Origin: Bacillus altitudinis 41KF2b
GTDB taxonomy: Bacteria; Bacillota; Bacilli; Bacillales; Bacillaceae
DNA: 64,000 bases
Direction: 5' to 3'
NCBI RefSeq assembly: GCF_000691145.1
Contig: NZ_ASJC01000005.1
Location: 124,001-188,000, forward strand
The notes beneath the pieces are model-generated. The model searched no databases. It had not been told where the DNA came from and was given only the letters and a program-made list of their open reading frames with translations. This document shows positions 35,570-45,684 of the stretch, one piece after another (the first letter of the stretch is position 1; every line of letters begins with the position of its first letter). The translations under genes and the position numbers were made by a program.

Positions 35570-35977
35570 GTGTCAGAAAACAATTTGCTTGAAATGAACC
35601 TTGATGAAGATCAATTGGGAAAAGTGCAAATTGCGCCAGAAGTGATTGAAGTCATTGCTGGGATCGCTGCATCAGAGGTCGAAGGAATTGCGGAAATGCG
35701 CGGCAACTTCGCTGCTGATGTGGCAGAACGCTTTGGGAAGAAAAATCACCGTAAAGGTGTGAAAGTAGATGTCTCTGATGAAGGCATCACAATTGATGTG
35801 TATTGTGTGGTTGAATTTGGCCTATCCATTCCAAAGGTATCCACTGCTGTTCAAGAAAATATCCGTCAAACCCTTTTAAACATGACGGCCTTAACGATTA
35901 ATGAAATCAACATTCATGTCGTGGGCATTCAATTTGATACAAAAACAGCTGAAGCTGAAGTTGATCAAGAAATGTAA
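35570..35977 (+). CDS. yqhY: Asp23/Gls24 family protein YqhY
   Basis: A 135-residue Asp23-family protein (VQIAPEVIEVIAGIAASEVEGIAEM, GVKVDVSDEGITIDVYCVVEFG). In B. subtilis YqhY influences acetyl-CoA carboxylase activity, in line with its place after accC. CGGAGG at 35555-35560 is too close to ATG 35564 but lies 9 nt from GTG 35570, which I choose. Confidence 0.92.
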   Translation: MSENNLLEMNLDEDQLGKVQIAPEVIEVIAGIAASEVEGIAEMRGNFAADVAERFGKKNHRKGVKVDVSDEGITIDVYCVVEFGLSIPKVSTAVQENIRQTLLNMTALTINEINIHVVGIQFDTKTAEAEVDQEM

Positions 35978-35991
35978 AAAGGGTTGAAGTG

Positions 35992-36023
35992 AAACCAAGG
36001 AGGCATTGCCTCTTTGGTTTTTT
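35992..36023 (+). terminator. Terminator after yqhY
   Basis: AAACCAAGGAGGC, loop ATT, GCCTCTTTGGTTTTTT. Closes the accB-accC-yqhY unit. Confidence 0.9.
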
Positions 36024-36186
36024 AAAGCCCATTTTTGGGAAAATTCCACATGATGATTACGTCACGCATGGAGTGATTCGTTTTTCGTCACAGCTCGCAT
36101 GGATCTTGGTGCGACTGCGGTCAAAATATGTTATGATCTCTGTATGGCTTAACGACAAGCGGATAAAGTGGTTAAAGGAGTAAATA

Positions 36187-36582
36187 ATGAAAAGAAGAAC
36201 TGCAAGAGAAAAGGCGCTACAAACATTATTTCAAATTGATGTCAGCAATATTGATCCGAAAGAGGCCATTACACATGCGCTGGATGAACAAGAATCAGAT
36301 CCTTTTTTCGAGGAACTGGTTTTCGGTGTGCTCGAACAAAAGGACAAGCTCGATGACATGATTTCACAGCATCTTGTGAACTGGAAACTTGATCGTATTG
36401 CGAACGTAGACAGAGCCATTTTAAGGCTGTCTGTGTACGAAATGGTATATCAAGAAGATATCCCGGTGAGTGTTTCAATGAATGAAGCCATTGAACTGGC
36501 TAAATTGTTCGGTGACGATAAGGCGCCGAAATTTGTAAATGGTGTACTTTCAAACATTAAAAACGACCTAAAGCAGCAATAG
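36187..36582 (+). CDS. nusB: Transcription antitermination factor NusB
   Basis: A 131-residue all-helical protein that acts with NusE (S10) in rRNA antitermination. Blocks: [76 protein letters not shown] precedes ATG 36187. Confidence 0.96.
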   Translation: MKRRTAREKALQTLFQIDVSNIDPKEAITHALDEQESDPFFEELVFGVLEQKDKLDDMISQHLVNWKLDRIANVDRAILRLSVYEMVYQEDIPVSVSMNEAIELAKLFGDDKAPKFVNGVLSNIKNDLKQQ

Positions 36583-36593
36583 GAGGATTCGAC

Positions 36594-37445
36594 ATGACAG
36601 CAACAATCATCGATGGGAAAGAAACAGCAAAAGAAAAGCGTGAACAATTAGCAAAAGAAGTAGAAGAGCTAAAACAAAAAGGAGTCACACCTGGTCTTGC
36701 CGTTATTCTAATCGGTGATGATCCGGCTTCACTTTCTTACGTACGCGGGAAGAAAAAAGCAGCAGAAGCCATGGGCATGCATTTCCAGCTTGATCATTTA
36801 GATGCTTCTTTAACAGAAGAGGAATTGCTAAAGATGATTGATCAGTACAATGCGAATGATCAATTCCACGGAATTCTTGTTCAGCTTCCACTGCCAAAAC
36901 ATATTTCTGAAAAAGCCGTCATTGAACGAATTTCACCAGAGAAAGACGTAGATGGTTTTCATCCGCTGAATATCGGGAAAATGCTACTTGGGGAAGACAC
37001 ATTCCTCCCTTGCACACCAGCAGGTATTGTTGAATTATTGAACAAAACAGGTGTGGATCTCTCTGGCAAAGAAGTGGTCGTTGTAGGACGAAGCAATATC
37101 GTCGGCAAACCAGTTGGACAATTGCTATTAAACGAAAATGCAACCGTCACTTACTGTCATTCAAGAACGGCGAACATTTCAGAACATACGTTAAAAGCGG
37201 ACATTTTAGTTGTTGCCGTCGGTCGAGCAAACTTTATTAAAGCTGACCAAATTAAAGAAGGCGCTATTGTCATTGATGTAGGAGTCAATCGTCTAGAAAC
37301 AGGGAAACTTGTAGGGGACGTTGACTTTGAAGCAGCAAAAGAAAAAGCTTCTTACATCACACCAGTCCCTGGTGGAGTGGGTCCAATGACAATTACGATG
37401 CTTGCACACAATACAGTTAAATCAGCAAAACGTACATTATCATAA
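36594..37445 (+). CDS. folD: Methylene-THF dehydrogenase / methenyl-THF cyclohydrolase
   Basis: A 283-residue bifunctional folate enzyme. Substrate site [14 protein letters not shown] (catalytic Lys) and [15 protein letters not shown] site [17 protein letters not shown], and [15 protein letters not shown]. It interconverts methylene-, methenyl- and formyl-THF, linking to the C1 units made by the glycine operon. 11 bp after nusB. Confidence 0.97.
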   Translation: MTATIIDGKETAKEKREQLAKEVEELKQKGVTPGLAVILIGDDPASLSYVRGKKKAAEAMGMHFQLDHLDASLTEEELLKMIDQYNANDQFHGILVQLPLPKHISEKAVIERISPEKDVDGFHPLNIGKMLLGEDTFLPCTPAGIVELLNKTGVDLSGKEVVVVGRSNIVGKPVGQLLLNENATVTYCHSRTANISEHTLKADILVVAVGRANFIKADQIKEGAIVIDVGVNRLETGKLVGDVDFEAAKEKASYITPVPGGVGPMTITMLAHNTVKSAKRTLS

Positions 37446-37453
37446 GCTTGATC

Positions 37454-37497
37454 CATTCATCCACCTGCGTGCTGCCGGTGGATGAATGTGCGTTTTT
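37454..37497 (+). terminator. Hairpin between folD and xseA
   Basis: CATTCATCCACC (37454-37465) and GGTGGATGAATG (37477-37488) pair perfectly over 12 bp; a five-T tract follows after TGCG. Likely a partial terminator ahead of xseA. Confidence 0.6.
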
Positions 37498-37515
37498 GAA
37501 GAGGAGGAATACGTC

Positions 37516-38874
37516 ATGAGTGAAAAAGCCTTTGTGACGGTCACAGCCCTTACAAAATACATAAAAAGAAAATTTGATGTTGACCCTCATTTAGAAGATA
37601 TTTGGATCAAAGGTGAGTTATCAAATGTGAAGGTTCATTCAAGAGGTCATGTTTATTTCACCTTAAAGGACGAAAATGCACGTATGCAAGCTGTTATGTT
37701 CCAGCGCTCCGCGTCCAAGCTGCCTTTTTCACCAAAGAGCGGAATGAAAGTGTTCGTACGTGGCGGAATTCAAGTCTACGAACCGAGCGGAAGCTATCAA
37801 TTATATGCAAAAGAAATGCAGCCTGATGGTGTTGGTGCTCTTCATCTTGCCTATGAAGAGCTGAAGAAGAAACTAGCAAGTGAAGGCTTATTTGATGAGC
37901 GCTATAAAAAAACAATTCCTGAATATCCAGAGGTTGTTGGTGTCATTACATCCCCAACAGGAGCAGCTGTTCGAGATGTCATTACCACGATCAATCGGCG
38001 CTATCAGCAGGCCAAGATCATTGTGCTTCCGGCATTAGTCCAAGGAGAAAATGCTCCGCGTTCGATTGTGGAACGGATTAAAGAAGCCAATGAAAAACAG
38101 CTTTGTGATGTCTTGATTGTCGGGAGAGGCGGAGGATCGATTGAAGAACTTTGGGCCTTTAATGAAGAAGCAGTCGCAAGAGCGATCTTCGCATCAGACA
38201 TTCCAATCATTTCTGCCGTTGGGCACGAAACAGACTTTACCATTAGTGATTTCACTGCAGACATGAGAGCACCCACACCAACAGGAGCAGCAGAACTAGC
38301 TGTTCCAAGCACCGCTGACTTAATTGAACGAATCAAATCAATCGACATTCGGTTAACAAGAGCAGTAAAAAATCGAACGTCACAAGCAAAAGACCGTCTT
38401 GTGGCACTTCAATCGTCTTATGCTTTCCGTTTTCCAAAACGATTACAAGAGCAAAAAGAGCAGCAATTCGATATGGTATTTGATCGTTTTCAAAAACAGC
38501 TGACAAGACAAATGGAACAAAAACGCAGTCAACTTGACCGCCAAACATATAGACTGAAGCCGCTTCATCCAAAAGAGCAGCTTCTTCAGGCGAAAAAACG
38601 CCATGCCAATGAAACAGAACAGCTCGTTCGGAGCATGAATGTGCAAATGAAAACAATTCATTCGCAGTTCCAATCGGTTCTTGGTAAACTAAATGCATTA
38701 AATCCGCTTCAAGTCATGGAAAGAGGCTATAGTTTAGCTTATAAAGAAGATGAGCTCATTAAAAGTGTGAATCAAGTAGAAACGAAGGATCAACTGACGA
38801 TTACAATGAAGGATGGACGTCTGATTTGTGAGGTTATTGAGAAGGAGGGCAATCATCATGACAGAATCAAATAA
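37516..38874 (+). CDS. xseA: Exodeoxyribonuclease VII large subunit
   Basis: A 452-residue catalytic subunit. N-terminal OB-fold (~5-105; [24 protein letters not shown]), central nuclease core ([48 protein letters not shown]) and a coiled-coil tail that binds XseB. GAGGAGGAATACGTC places the start at ATG 37516; the frame extends to 37486. Confidence 0.96.
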   Translation: MSEKAFVTVTALTKYIKRKFDVDPHLEDIWIKGELSNVKVHSRGHVYFTLKDENARMQAVMFQRSASKLPFSPKSGMKVFVRGGIQVYEPSGSYQLYAKEMQPDGVGALHLAYEELKKKLASEGLFDERYKKTIPEYPEVVGVITSPTGAAVRDVITTINRRYQQAKIIVLPALVQGENAPRSIVERIKEANEKQLCDVLIVGRGGGSIEELWAFNEEAVARAIFASDIPIISAVGHETDFTISDFTADMRAPTPTGAAELAVPSTADLIERIKSIDIRLTRAVKNRTSQAKDRLVALQSSYAFRFPKRLQEQKEQQFDMVFDRFQKQLTRQMEQKRSQLDRQTYRLKPLHPKEQLLQAKKRHANETEQLVRSMNVQMKTIHSQFQSVLGKLNALNPLQVMERGYSLAYKEDELIKSVNQVETKDQLTITMKDGRLICEVIEKEGNHHDRIK

Positions 38875-39118
38875 ACAAAAAGAAGAACAAATGACATTTG
38901 AAGAGGCTATGAAAGGACTTGAAGAGATTGTGGGAAAGCTCGAAGAAGGCGATGTACCGCTTGAACAAGCCATCCACTATTTCCAAGAGGGTATGACACT
39001 CTCAAAACTTTGCCATGAAAAATTACAGCATGTTGAAAAGCAAATGGATTTCATTTTAAAAGAGGACGGTGAACTGGCTCCTTTTTCAGTGAAGGAGGCA
39101 GATGCTGGTGACAAGTAA
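38858..39118 (+). CDS. xseB: Exodeoxyribonuclease VII small subunit
   Basis: An 86-residue helical subunit ([34 protein letters not shown], family hallmark) that wraps around the XseA coiled coil. ATG 38858 lies inside the end of xseA, behind GGAGGGC, and the gene overlaps ispA. Confidence 0.95.
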   Translation: MTESNKQKEEQMTFEEAMKGLEEIVGKLEEGDVPLEQAIHYFQEGMTLSKLCHEKLQHVEKQMDFILKEDGELAPFSVKEADAGDK

Positions 39119-39998
39119 CTTAAACGAATTTTTAACAACACGAAAACAAGCAATTGAAGATTATTTATTTACATATGTGCAGGAATTGTCTATTCCAGAA
39201 GAGCTGAAATCTTCTATGCTTTATTCTCTGAAAGCTGGCGGAAAAAGACTGCGTCCTGTGCTTGTTCTTGCTCTTTTAAATGCGTATGGGAAAAAGGAAG
39301 AAGACGGTATACCAGTAGGTTGTGCAGTGGAAATGATTCATACGTATTCCTTGATACATGATGATCTTCCTTGTATGGATGATGATGATCTGCGCCGAGG
39401 AAAACCGACCAACCATAAAGTATACGGCGAGGCAACAGCCGTTCTTGCAGGCGATGCGTTGCTCACTGAAAGCTTCCGTCTGATTACATCGCAATTATCT
39501 GACGATGTACCTGCTGATCAAAAGCTTCGAATCATCGATGAACTTGTTACATCAGCAGGTGCACTCGGAATGGTTGGCGGGCAATTTGATGATATGGAAG
39601 CAGAACAGAAACAAATCCCTCTTTCTGAATTAGAATCGATTCATGCCCGCAAAACAGGAAAGCTACTCACCTTTAGTGTGGTTGCTGGTGCGATACTGGC
39701 AGGTGCATCTGATGATGAGATCGAAAAGCTGAGGGAATTCAGCTATCATATTGGCATTGCTTTTCAAATCCGTGATGATATTTTAGATCTTGAAGGCAGC
39801 GAAGAGAAAATAGGAAAGCGGATCGGCTCCGATACAGCAAATGAAAAGTCGACATATCCTTCTTTATTAACGCTTTCAGGAGCAAAAGAAAAGCTGGATG
39901 AACATATCACTCGTGCGAAAGAAATTGTCTCAAATCTTGAGTTGGAGCAAAACTTGCTGCATGATTTATGCGATCTGATTGCCTCACGAGATCACTAA
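39108..39998 (+). CDS. ispA: Farnesyl diphosphate synthase (YqiD)
   Basis: A 296-residue short-chain trans-prenyl transferase. First Asp-rich motif [10 protein letters not shown], second DDILD, and GGKRLRP for IPP binding. It makes farnesyl diphosphate for undecaprenyl and quinone precursors, downstream of Dxs encoded next door. AAGGAGG (39092-39098) lies 9 nt from GTG 39108, which matches the MTNKL start of the B. subtilis protein; ATG 39102 is too close. Confidence 0.94.
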   Translation: MTSNLNEFLTTRKQAIEDYLFTYVQELSIPEELKSSMLYSLKAGGKRLRPVLVLALLNAYGKKEEDGIPVGCAVEMIHTYSLIHDDLPCMDDDDLRRGKPTNHKVYGEATAVLAGDALLTESFRLITSQLSDDVPADQKLRIIDELVTSAGALGMVGGQFDDMEAEQKQIPLSELESIHARKTGKLLTFSVVAGAILAGASDDEIEKLREFSYHIGIAFQIRDDILDLEGSEEKIGKRIGSDTANEKSTYPSLLTLSGAKEKLDEHITRAKEIVSNLELEQNLLHDLCDLIASRDH

Positions 39999-40149
39999 AA
40001 ACAGCCTAGATTTGAGGGTCCTCGAGCAATTGTGGTAAACTGTAAACAGTTTATCATGATGAGACAACTCTTATTCCTGAATTGGTTTTCATAGGAATAA
40101 GGCATTATATATGTAGATAGAAATTTTGTTGAAAGCGAGTTGATCCTGA

Positions 40150-42051
40150 TTGGATCTTTTATCAATAAAAAATCCAACGTTTCTAAAAGGAATGTCAAAT
40201 GCAGAATTAGAGGAGCTGAGTGCGGACATTCGCACATTTTTAATTGAGTCGTTAGCGAACTCTGGTGGGCACATTGGTCCAAACCTTGGTGTCGTTGAAC
40301 TTACTGTTGCACTTCACAAAGTATTTGACAGCCCGAAAGACAAATTTCTTTGGGATGTTGGACATCAGTCTTACGTTCACAAGCTGTTAACTGGAAGAGG
40401 CGCCGAGTTTGATACACTTCGTCAGTATAAAGGGCTCTGCGGGTTCCCTAAACGAAATGAAAGTGAACATGATGTTTGGGAAACTGGACACAGTTCAACC
40501 TCATTATCTGGTGCAATGGGAATGGCGGCAGCGCGTGACATTAAAGGAACAGATGAATACATTCTCCCGATTATCGGCGATGGTGCACTAACCGGCGGTA
40601 TGGCGTTAGAAGCACTGAACCATATCGGGGATGAAAAAAAAGACATGATTGTGATCTTAAACGACAATGAAATGAGTATTGCGCCAAACGTTGGGGCGAT
40701 CCATACAATGCTTGGCAGACTACGTACAGCTGGTAAATACCAATGGGTAAAGGACGAGCTTGAATACTTATTCAAGCGTATCCCAGCAGTAGGAGGGAAG
40801 CTTGCTGCAACAGCAGAACGTATCAAGGACAGTCTGAAATATTTGCTTGTCTCTGGTATGTTCTTTGAGGAAATGGGTTTTACTTACTTAGGACCAGTAG
40901 ATGGACATTCCTATGAAGATTTGTTTGAGAATCTTGAGTACGCAAAGAAAACAAAAGGCCCGGTTCTCCTTCATGTCATCACGAAAAAAGGAAAAGGCTA
41001 TAAGCCGGCCGAATCTGATAAGATCGGCACATGGCACGGAACAGGCCCATATAAAATCGACACAGGTGACTTTGTAAAACCGACAGCAGCTGCACCGTCA
41101 TGGAGTGGTCTCGTCAGTGAAACCGTCAGAAAGCTTGCACGGGAAGATGAGCGGATTGTCGCGATTACACCTGCAATGCCTGTTGGCTCAAAGCTTGAAG
41201 GATTTGCAAAAGAATTCCCTGAGCGAATGTTTGATGTTGGGATTGCAGAGCAGCATGCTGCAACAATGGCAGCCGGACTTGCTACACAGGACATGAAGCC
41301 ATTTTTAGCGATTTATTCAACGTTCCTTCAAAGAGCCTATGACCAAGTGTTGCATGATATTTGCCGTCAAAATCTCAATGTGTTCATTGGAATTGACCGT
41401 GCAGGTCTTGTCGGTGCAGATGGAGAAACGCATCAAGGTGTGTTTGACATTGCTTTCATGCGTCATATGCCGAATATGGTTCTCATGATGCCAAAGGATG
41501 AAAATGAAGGACAGCATATGGTCAACACAGCCATTCAATATGATAATGGTCCAATCGCCATGCGCTTCCCGCGTGGAAATGGACTAGGCGTCAAAATGGA
41601 TGAACAGCTGAAAACCATCCCAATTGGTTCTTGGGAAGTTCTTCGTCCCGGGAAAGATGCTGTCATTTTAACATTCGGTACAACCATTAAAATGGCGCTG
41701 CAGGCAGCAGAAGAACTGCAAAAAGAAGGTAAATCAATCCGTGTTGTCAATGCACGTTTCATTAAGCCTCTTGATGAAGCCATGTTAAATGAGATACTGT
41801 CTGAAGGTTTGCCAATTTTAACAATAGAAGAAGCGGTGCTTCAAGGTGGATTTGGCAGCAGCGTATTAGAATATATTCACGACAAAAAAGCGTCTCATAT
41901 AAAAGTAGAACGTATGGGCATTCCAGATGAATTTATTGAGCATGGAAGTGTCGATGCGCTACTTGAGGAAATTGGACTGACGAAAACGCAGGTTGCTGAA
42001 ACGTTACGTGACCTGCTTCCCGCAGCACCAAGAAAAGGAATTGGATCATGA
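40150..42051 (+). CDS. dxs: 1-deoxy-D-xylulose-5-phosphate synthase
   Basis: A 633-residue thiamine diphosphate enzyme, first step of the MEP isoprenoid pathway (pyruvate + glyceraldehyde-3-phosphate). ThDP motif [16 protein letters not shown]...ILNDNEMSI, catalytic Glu in [15 protein letters not shown], and [15 protein letters not shown]. Start TTG 40150 with only a weak AAAGCGAG upstream. It overlaps yqxC by 4 bp. Confidence 0.96.
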   Translation: MDLLSIKNPTFLKGMSNAELEELSADIRTFLIESLANSGGHIGPNLGVVELTVALHKVFDSPKDKFLWDVGHQSYVHKLLTGRGAEFDTLRQYKGLCGFPKRNESEHDVWETGHSSTSLSGAMGMAAARDIKGTDEYILPIIGDGALTGGMALEALNHIGDEKKDMIVILNDNEMSIAPNVGAIHTMLGRLRTAGKYQWVKDELEYLFKRIPAVGGKLAATAERIKDSLKYLLVSGMFFEEMGFTYLGPVDGHSYEDLFENLEYAKKTKGPVLLHVITKKGKGYKPAESDKIGTWHGTGPYKIDTGDFVKPTAAAPSWSGLVSETVRKLAREDERIVAITPAMPVGSKLEGFAKEFPERMFDVGIAEQHAATMAAGLATQDMKPFLAIYSTFLQRAYDQVLHDICRQNLNVFIGIDRAGLVGADGETHQGVFDIAFMRHMPNMVLMMPKDENEGQHMVNTAIQYDNGPIAMRFPRGNGLGVKMDEQLKTIPIGSWEVLRPGKDAVILTFGTTIKMALQAAEELQKEGKSIRVVNARFIKPLDEAMLNEILSEGLPILTIEEAVLQGGFGSSVLEYIHDKKASHIKVERMGIPDEFIEHGSVDALLEEIGLTKTQVAETLRDLLPAAPRKGIGS

Positions 42052-42902
42052 CATCAAAGAAAGAACGACTTGACGTTTTATTAGTCGAACAAGGACTAAT
42101 GGAAACGAGAGAGAAAGCAAAACGCGCCATTATGGCAGGGATCGTTTATTCAAATGAAAACCGTTTGGATAAGCCAGGAGAAAAAATCGCTCGTGATACC
42201 CCGCTGACTGTGAAGGGGAATCCGCTGAAATATGTCAGCCGAGGTGGGCTAAAGCTCGAAAAGGCACTTCAAGAATTTGATTTAACCGTTGAAGGAAAGC
42301 TTTTAATTGATATCGGCTCATCAACAGGGGGATTTACAGATTGCGCACTCCAAAATGGAGCAGTCAAATCCTATGCTGTGGATGTTGGCTACAATCAGCT
42401 TGCGTGGAAATTACGACAGGATGATCGGGTGATCGTCATGGAACGCACCAACTTCCGCCATTCTGTTCCGGCAGATTTCACCGAAGGATTACCAGAGGTT
42501 GCATCTATTGATGTATCATTTATCTCGCTCAAACTCATTCTTCCTGCATTAAAGCATATTCTTATCCCAGGCGGCGACTGTATTGCGCTAGTAAAGCCGC
42601 AGTTTGAAGCGGGCAGAGAGCTTGTTGGAAAAAAAGGCATTGTGCGAGAACCTTCTGTACACCTTGGTGTGCTAGAAGAAATGAATCAATTTGCTGCAAA
42701 AGAAGGCTATGATGTAAAGGATGTTTCGTTTTCACCCATTACAGGCGGAGATGGAAATATCGAATTTCTCATCCACTTGGTCCTGCATCCCGATCAAGAA
42801 GAGAATACGGCACTTCCAGTATCTGAACTTGAAAAAGTCGTCAAAGAAGCCCATGCCGTATTGAAAGAAAAGAAAAACAGTCCTGAGCCGGCTGACACAT
42901 GA
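42048..42902 (+). CDS. yqxC: TlyA-family S4-domain RNA methyltransferase YqxC
   Basis: A 284-residue protein: S4 RNA-binding domain (~5-65, [22 protein letters not shown]) followed by an FtsJ/RrmJ-like SAM domain ([39 protein letters not shown]). TlyA relatives methylate rRNA 2'-O positions; the B. subtilis target is not established. ATGA overlap with dxs implies coupling. Confidence 0.9.
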   Translation: MTSKKERLDVLLVEQGLMETREKAKRAIMAGIVYSNENRLDKPGEKIARDTPLTVKGNPLKYVSRGGLKLEKALQEFDLTVEGKLLIDIGSSTGGFTDCALQNGAVKSYAVDVGYNQLAWKLRQDDRVIVMERTNFRHSVPADFTEGLPEVASIDVSFISLKLILPALKHILIPGGDCIALVKPQFEAGRELVGKKGIVREPSVHLGVLEEMNQFAAKEGYDVKDVSFSPITGGDGNIEFLIHLVLHPDQEENTALPVSELEKVVKEAHAVLKEKKNSPEPADT

Positions 42903-42917
42903 ATTATTGAAACAAAA

Positions 42918-42945
42918 GGAATAATAGCTCGCTATTATTCCTTTT
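42918..42945 (+). terminator. Terminator of yqxC (first hairpin)
   Basis: GGAATAATAGC (42918-42928), TC, GCTATTATTCC (42931-42941), T4: a perfect 11-bp stem. Confidence 0.88.
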
Positions 42946-43119
42946 AGATTGTTGACAAAGGGCTAAAATGAACTTGATTTTAGCCCTTTGTCTTCTTTTC
43001 AGCGTGATAGAAAACCTTTGCAGTCTAGGAAGGACGAGTACTGGCGCGGAGCGAATTTGGCATTCGTGAGCACCAGAGCGCAGGACTGACAAAGAATGCG
43101 AGGGTTTGTCTACATGCTG
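42946..43119 (-). repeat. Interspersed ~174-bp repeat, copy D
   Basis: Same orientation as copy C, running from AGATTGTT (42946) to CATGCTG (43113-43119). The palindrome GACAAAGGGCTAAAAT (42954-42969) / ATTTTAGCCCTTTGTC (42977-42992) is perfect over 16 bp. The GACAAA/TTTGTC and CGAAT/ATTCG hairpins are intact. Flanked by near-identical yqxC-type terminator hairpins. Confidence 0.93.
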
Positions 43120-43122
43120 AAC

Positions 43123-43151
43123 GGAATAATCGCTCGCTATTATTCCTTTTT
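43123..43151 (+). terminator. Second yqxC-type terminator hairpin
   Basis: GGAATAAT (43123-43130), CGCTCGCT, ATTATTCC (43139-43146), T5. It differs from 42918-42941 by a single base. Confidence 0.88.
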
Positions 43152-43268
43152 ACATGGTCAAAAGATCAGAATTGACCGTTTCTCACGTAATGCTTGTTTT
43201 TTGAAGTGTGCATCATATAACATAGAACGTAAAGACAAACTGAGATTCTAACGCCTAGGGGGGTCAAA

Positions 43269-43718
43269 ATGAACAAAGGTCAAAGACATATTAAGATTAG
43301 AGAAATTATCGCAAGCCAAGAAATCGAAACACAAGACGAATTAGTCGATATTTTGAAAGCGGATGGATATAACATCACACAGGCGACCGTATCAAGAGAT
43401 ATCAAAGAACTGCATTTAGTCAAAGTGCCAACAAATAATGGAACATATAAATACAGCCTTCCTGCAGATCAGCGGTTTAACCCGCTATCAAAATTAAAGC
43501 GTTCCTTAATGGACGCATTTATTAAAATGGATGCTGCCAGTCATTTAATCGTTCTAAAAACAATGCCTGGGAACGCTCAAGCCATCGGTGCTTTAATGGA
43601 TAATTTAGATTGGGAAGAAATTATGGGAACCATTTGTGGGGATGATACCATCTTAATCATTTGCCGCACGCCAGATGATACGGATACCGTTTCGTCTAAA
43701 ATTTTAGAACTTCTATAA
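43269..43718 (+). CDS. ahrC: Arginine repressor/activator AhrC (ArgR)
   Basis: A 149-residue ArgR-family hexameric regulator: winged-helix N-terminus ([39 protein letters not shown]) and arginine-binding core ([25 protein letters not shown]). It represses arginine synthesis and activates catabolism, acting at ARG boxes, one of which lies before artP in this window. TAGGGGGGTCAAA precedes ATG 43269. Confidence 0.96.
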   Translation: MNKGQRHIKIREIIASQEIETQDELVDILKADGYNITQATVSRDIKELHLVKVPTNNGTYKYSLPADQRFNPLSKLKRSLMDAFIKMDAASHLIVLKTMPGNAQAIGALMDNLDWEEIMGTICGDDTILIICRTPDDTDTVSSKILELL

Positions 43719-43752
43719 AGAGATCAGGTATACAAAAAGAGGTGTCAAATGA

Positions 43753-45486
43753 GTGTTAGCAGAACTAACCATTAAAAACTTTGCAATCATTGAGGAGTTA
43801 ACGGTTTCGTTTGAAAAAGGACTCACAGTTCTAACAGGGGAAACAGGTGCCGGAAAATCAATCATGATTGACGCTGTCTCACTTCTTGTAGGGGGAAGAG
43901 GATCATCCGAATTTGTCCGTTATGGCGAAAAAAAAGCAGAGCTGGAAGGTCTTTTTCTTGTACCAGCAGATCATCCTGTATTTGCCCTTTGCGAGGAGCA
44001 AGGAATTGATGCATCTGATGAAATGATGATTCTTCGCCGTGATATCAATCAAAGCGGGAAAAGCATTTGCCGCATTAATGGGAAGCTTGTCACCATCTCG
44101 CTTTTAAGAGAAGTTGGCCGTCTTTTGCTTGATATACATGGACAGCACGATAATCAGCTGTTAATGGAAGATGAAAATCATTTACATTTGCTTGATCAAT
44201 TTGGAGCAGAAGAAATTGCACCTGCTCTCTCACAGTATCAAGAAGCGTATGATCAATATATGAAGACGGCGCAAAAACTCAAACAGCTGTCTGAAAATGA
44301 ACAGGAAATGGTTCACCGGTTAGACTTATTGCAATTTCAGCTGGAAGAGATTGAAGCGGCACAATTAGAGCCTGGGGAAGATGAGAAGCTTCAAGAGGAA
44401 CGTCATCAAATCAGCAATTTTGAAAAAATCTTTTCCTCGCTTCAAAACGCATATAATGCTCTGCGTAATGAGCAGGGAGGACTTGATTGGGTTGGGATGG
44501 CTTCAAGTGAGCTTGAGCAAGTTTCTGAGATCAACGACGATCTGAAAAAGCTCTCTGAGCAAGTGTCAAACTCCTATTATTTATTAGAAGATTCTACTTT
44601 TCAAATGCGCAGCATGCTTGATCAATTAGAATTTGACCCAGCCCGTCTTGATTTTATTGAGTCTAGGCTAAATGAGATGAAGCAGCTGAAGCGAAAGTAC
44701 GGCACAACCGTTGAGGAAATTTTAGAATATGCAGCTAAGATTGAAGAGGAGATAGACCAAATCCAAAATCGAGACAGCCATTTGCAGACACTTAAAAACA
44801 AACTTGATGCGATAAGCCGGGATGCATTGCTTGAAGCGCTTAACGTGTCAGAGCTCCGTAAAAAATGGGCGAAAAAACTGGCGAAGCATATTCAAGCTGA
44901 ATTGAAGGATTTATATATGGAGAAGTCTTCTTTTGATACCGCTTTTACGATTCGATATGCACCTTTTGGCAGTACGGACTGCCCGCTTTTAGATGGAAAA
45001 CCCGTACAGCTCGGAAAAAATGGCATAGATCAAGCGCAATTTGTCATTTCTACAAATCCGGGTGAACCGATGAAATCTTTGTCAAAAGTAGCATCTGGAG
45101 GAGAAATTTCACGTGTCATGCTGGCAGTGAAAAGTATTTTCTCAGCGAAACAAGAAGTGACGTCCATTATATTTGATGAAGTGGATACGGGTGTTAGCGG
45201 CAGAGTCGCACAAGCCATTGCTGAAAAAATTTATAAAGTAGCAGCAGGCTCACAAGTACTCTGTATTACCCATCTTCCGCAAGTCGCAGCAATGGCTGAT
45301 ACACATCTTTTTATTTCTAAACGCGCTAAAGCTGGTAGAACAATGACGAACGTCAAACCACTCAGTGATGATGAAAAAGTGAGTGAAATTGGCCGAATGA
45401 TTGCTGGTGTAGAAGTCACTGAGCTCACAAAACAGCATGCAAAAGAATTACTGCACCAAGCAAATGATGTCAAAACGACAGGGTAG
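43753..45486 (+). CDS. recN: DNA repair protein RecN
   Basis: A 577-residue SMC-like ATPase in double-strand break repair. Walker A in VLTGETGAGKSIMIDAV, long coiled-coil arms (~160-370), ABC signature VASGGEISRVMLAVK and Walker B SIIFDEVDTGVSG. Start GTG 43753 follows AGAGGTGTC. It follows ahrC by 34 bp, the conserved Bacillus order. Confidence 0.96.
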   Translation: MLAELTIKNFAIIEELTVSFEKGLTVLTGETGAGKSIMIDAVSLLVGGRGSSEFVRYGEKKAELEGLFLVPADHPVFALCEEQGIDASDEMMILRRDINQSGKSICRINGKLVTISLLREVGRLLLDIHGQHDNQLLMEDENHLHLLDQFGAEEIAPALSQYQEAYDQYMKTAQKLKQLSENEQEMVHRLDLLQFQLEEIEAAQLEPGEDEKLQEERHQISNFEKIFSSLQNAYNALRNEQGGLDWVGMASSELEQVSEINDDLKKLSEQVSNSYYLLEDSTFQMRSMLDQLEFDPARLDFIESRLNEMKQLKRKYGTTVEEILEYAAKIEEEIDQIQNRDSHLQTLKNKLDAISRDALLEALNVSELRKKWAKKLAKHIQAELKDLYMEKSSFDTAFTIRYAPFGSTDCPLLDGKPVQLGKNGIDQAQFVISTNPGEPMKSLSKVASGGEISRVMLAVKSIFSAKQEVTSIIFDEVDTGVSGRVAQAIAEKIYKVAAGSQVLCITHLPQVAAMADTHLFISKRAKAGRTMTNVKPLSDDEKVSEIGRMIAGVEVTELTKQHAKELLHQANDVKTTG

Positions 45487-45510
45487 CTGAAACAACAGCT
45501 GCCTTTTTTA
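45482..45510 (+). terminator. Terminator of recN
   Basis: GGTAGCTG (45482-45489), AAACAA, CAGCTGCC (45496-45503), one G-T pair, then T6. Confidence 0.85.
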
Positions 45511-45684
45511 TATTGTCTCATATTCGCCGTATATACGCATGAAATCGTCTTTTTCTTTTATCAATTTATCCAATCATTTTCTAAAGGTGCCGGTTATAAA
45601 TCCTCGCTAAGAAGGCAAAAGTAAAGATGTAGCCAAAACATTAATGTTCTGGTGTGGGTAAGGAGCGAGGAGAGTGAAAAATGA

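Noticed and set aside
35989..36183. 64-codon frame before nusB
   Set aside because: Its first codons are the terminator hairpin of yqhY; no ribosome binding site and unlike any family I know.
36719..37143. Long antisense frames within folD, and similar frames opposite gcvPA, dxs and bkd genes
   Set aside because: Shadows of well-supported genes without ribosome binding sites.
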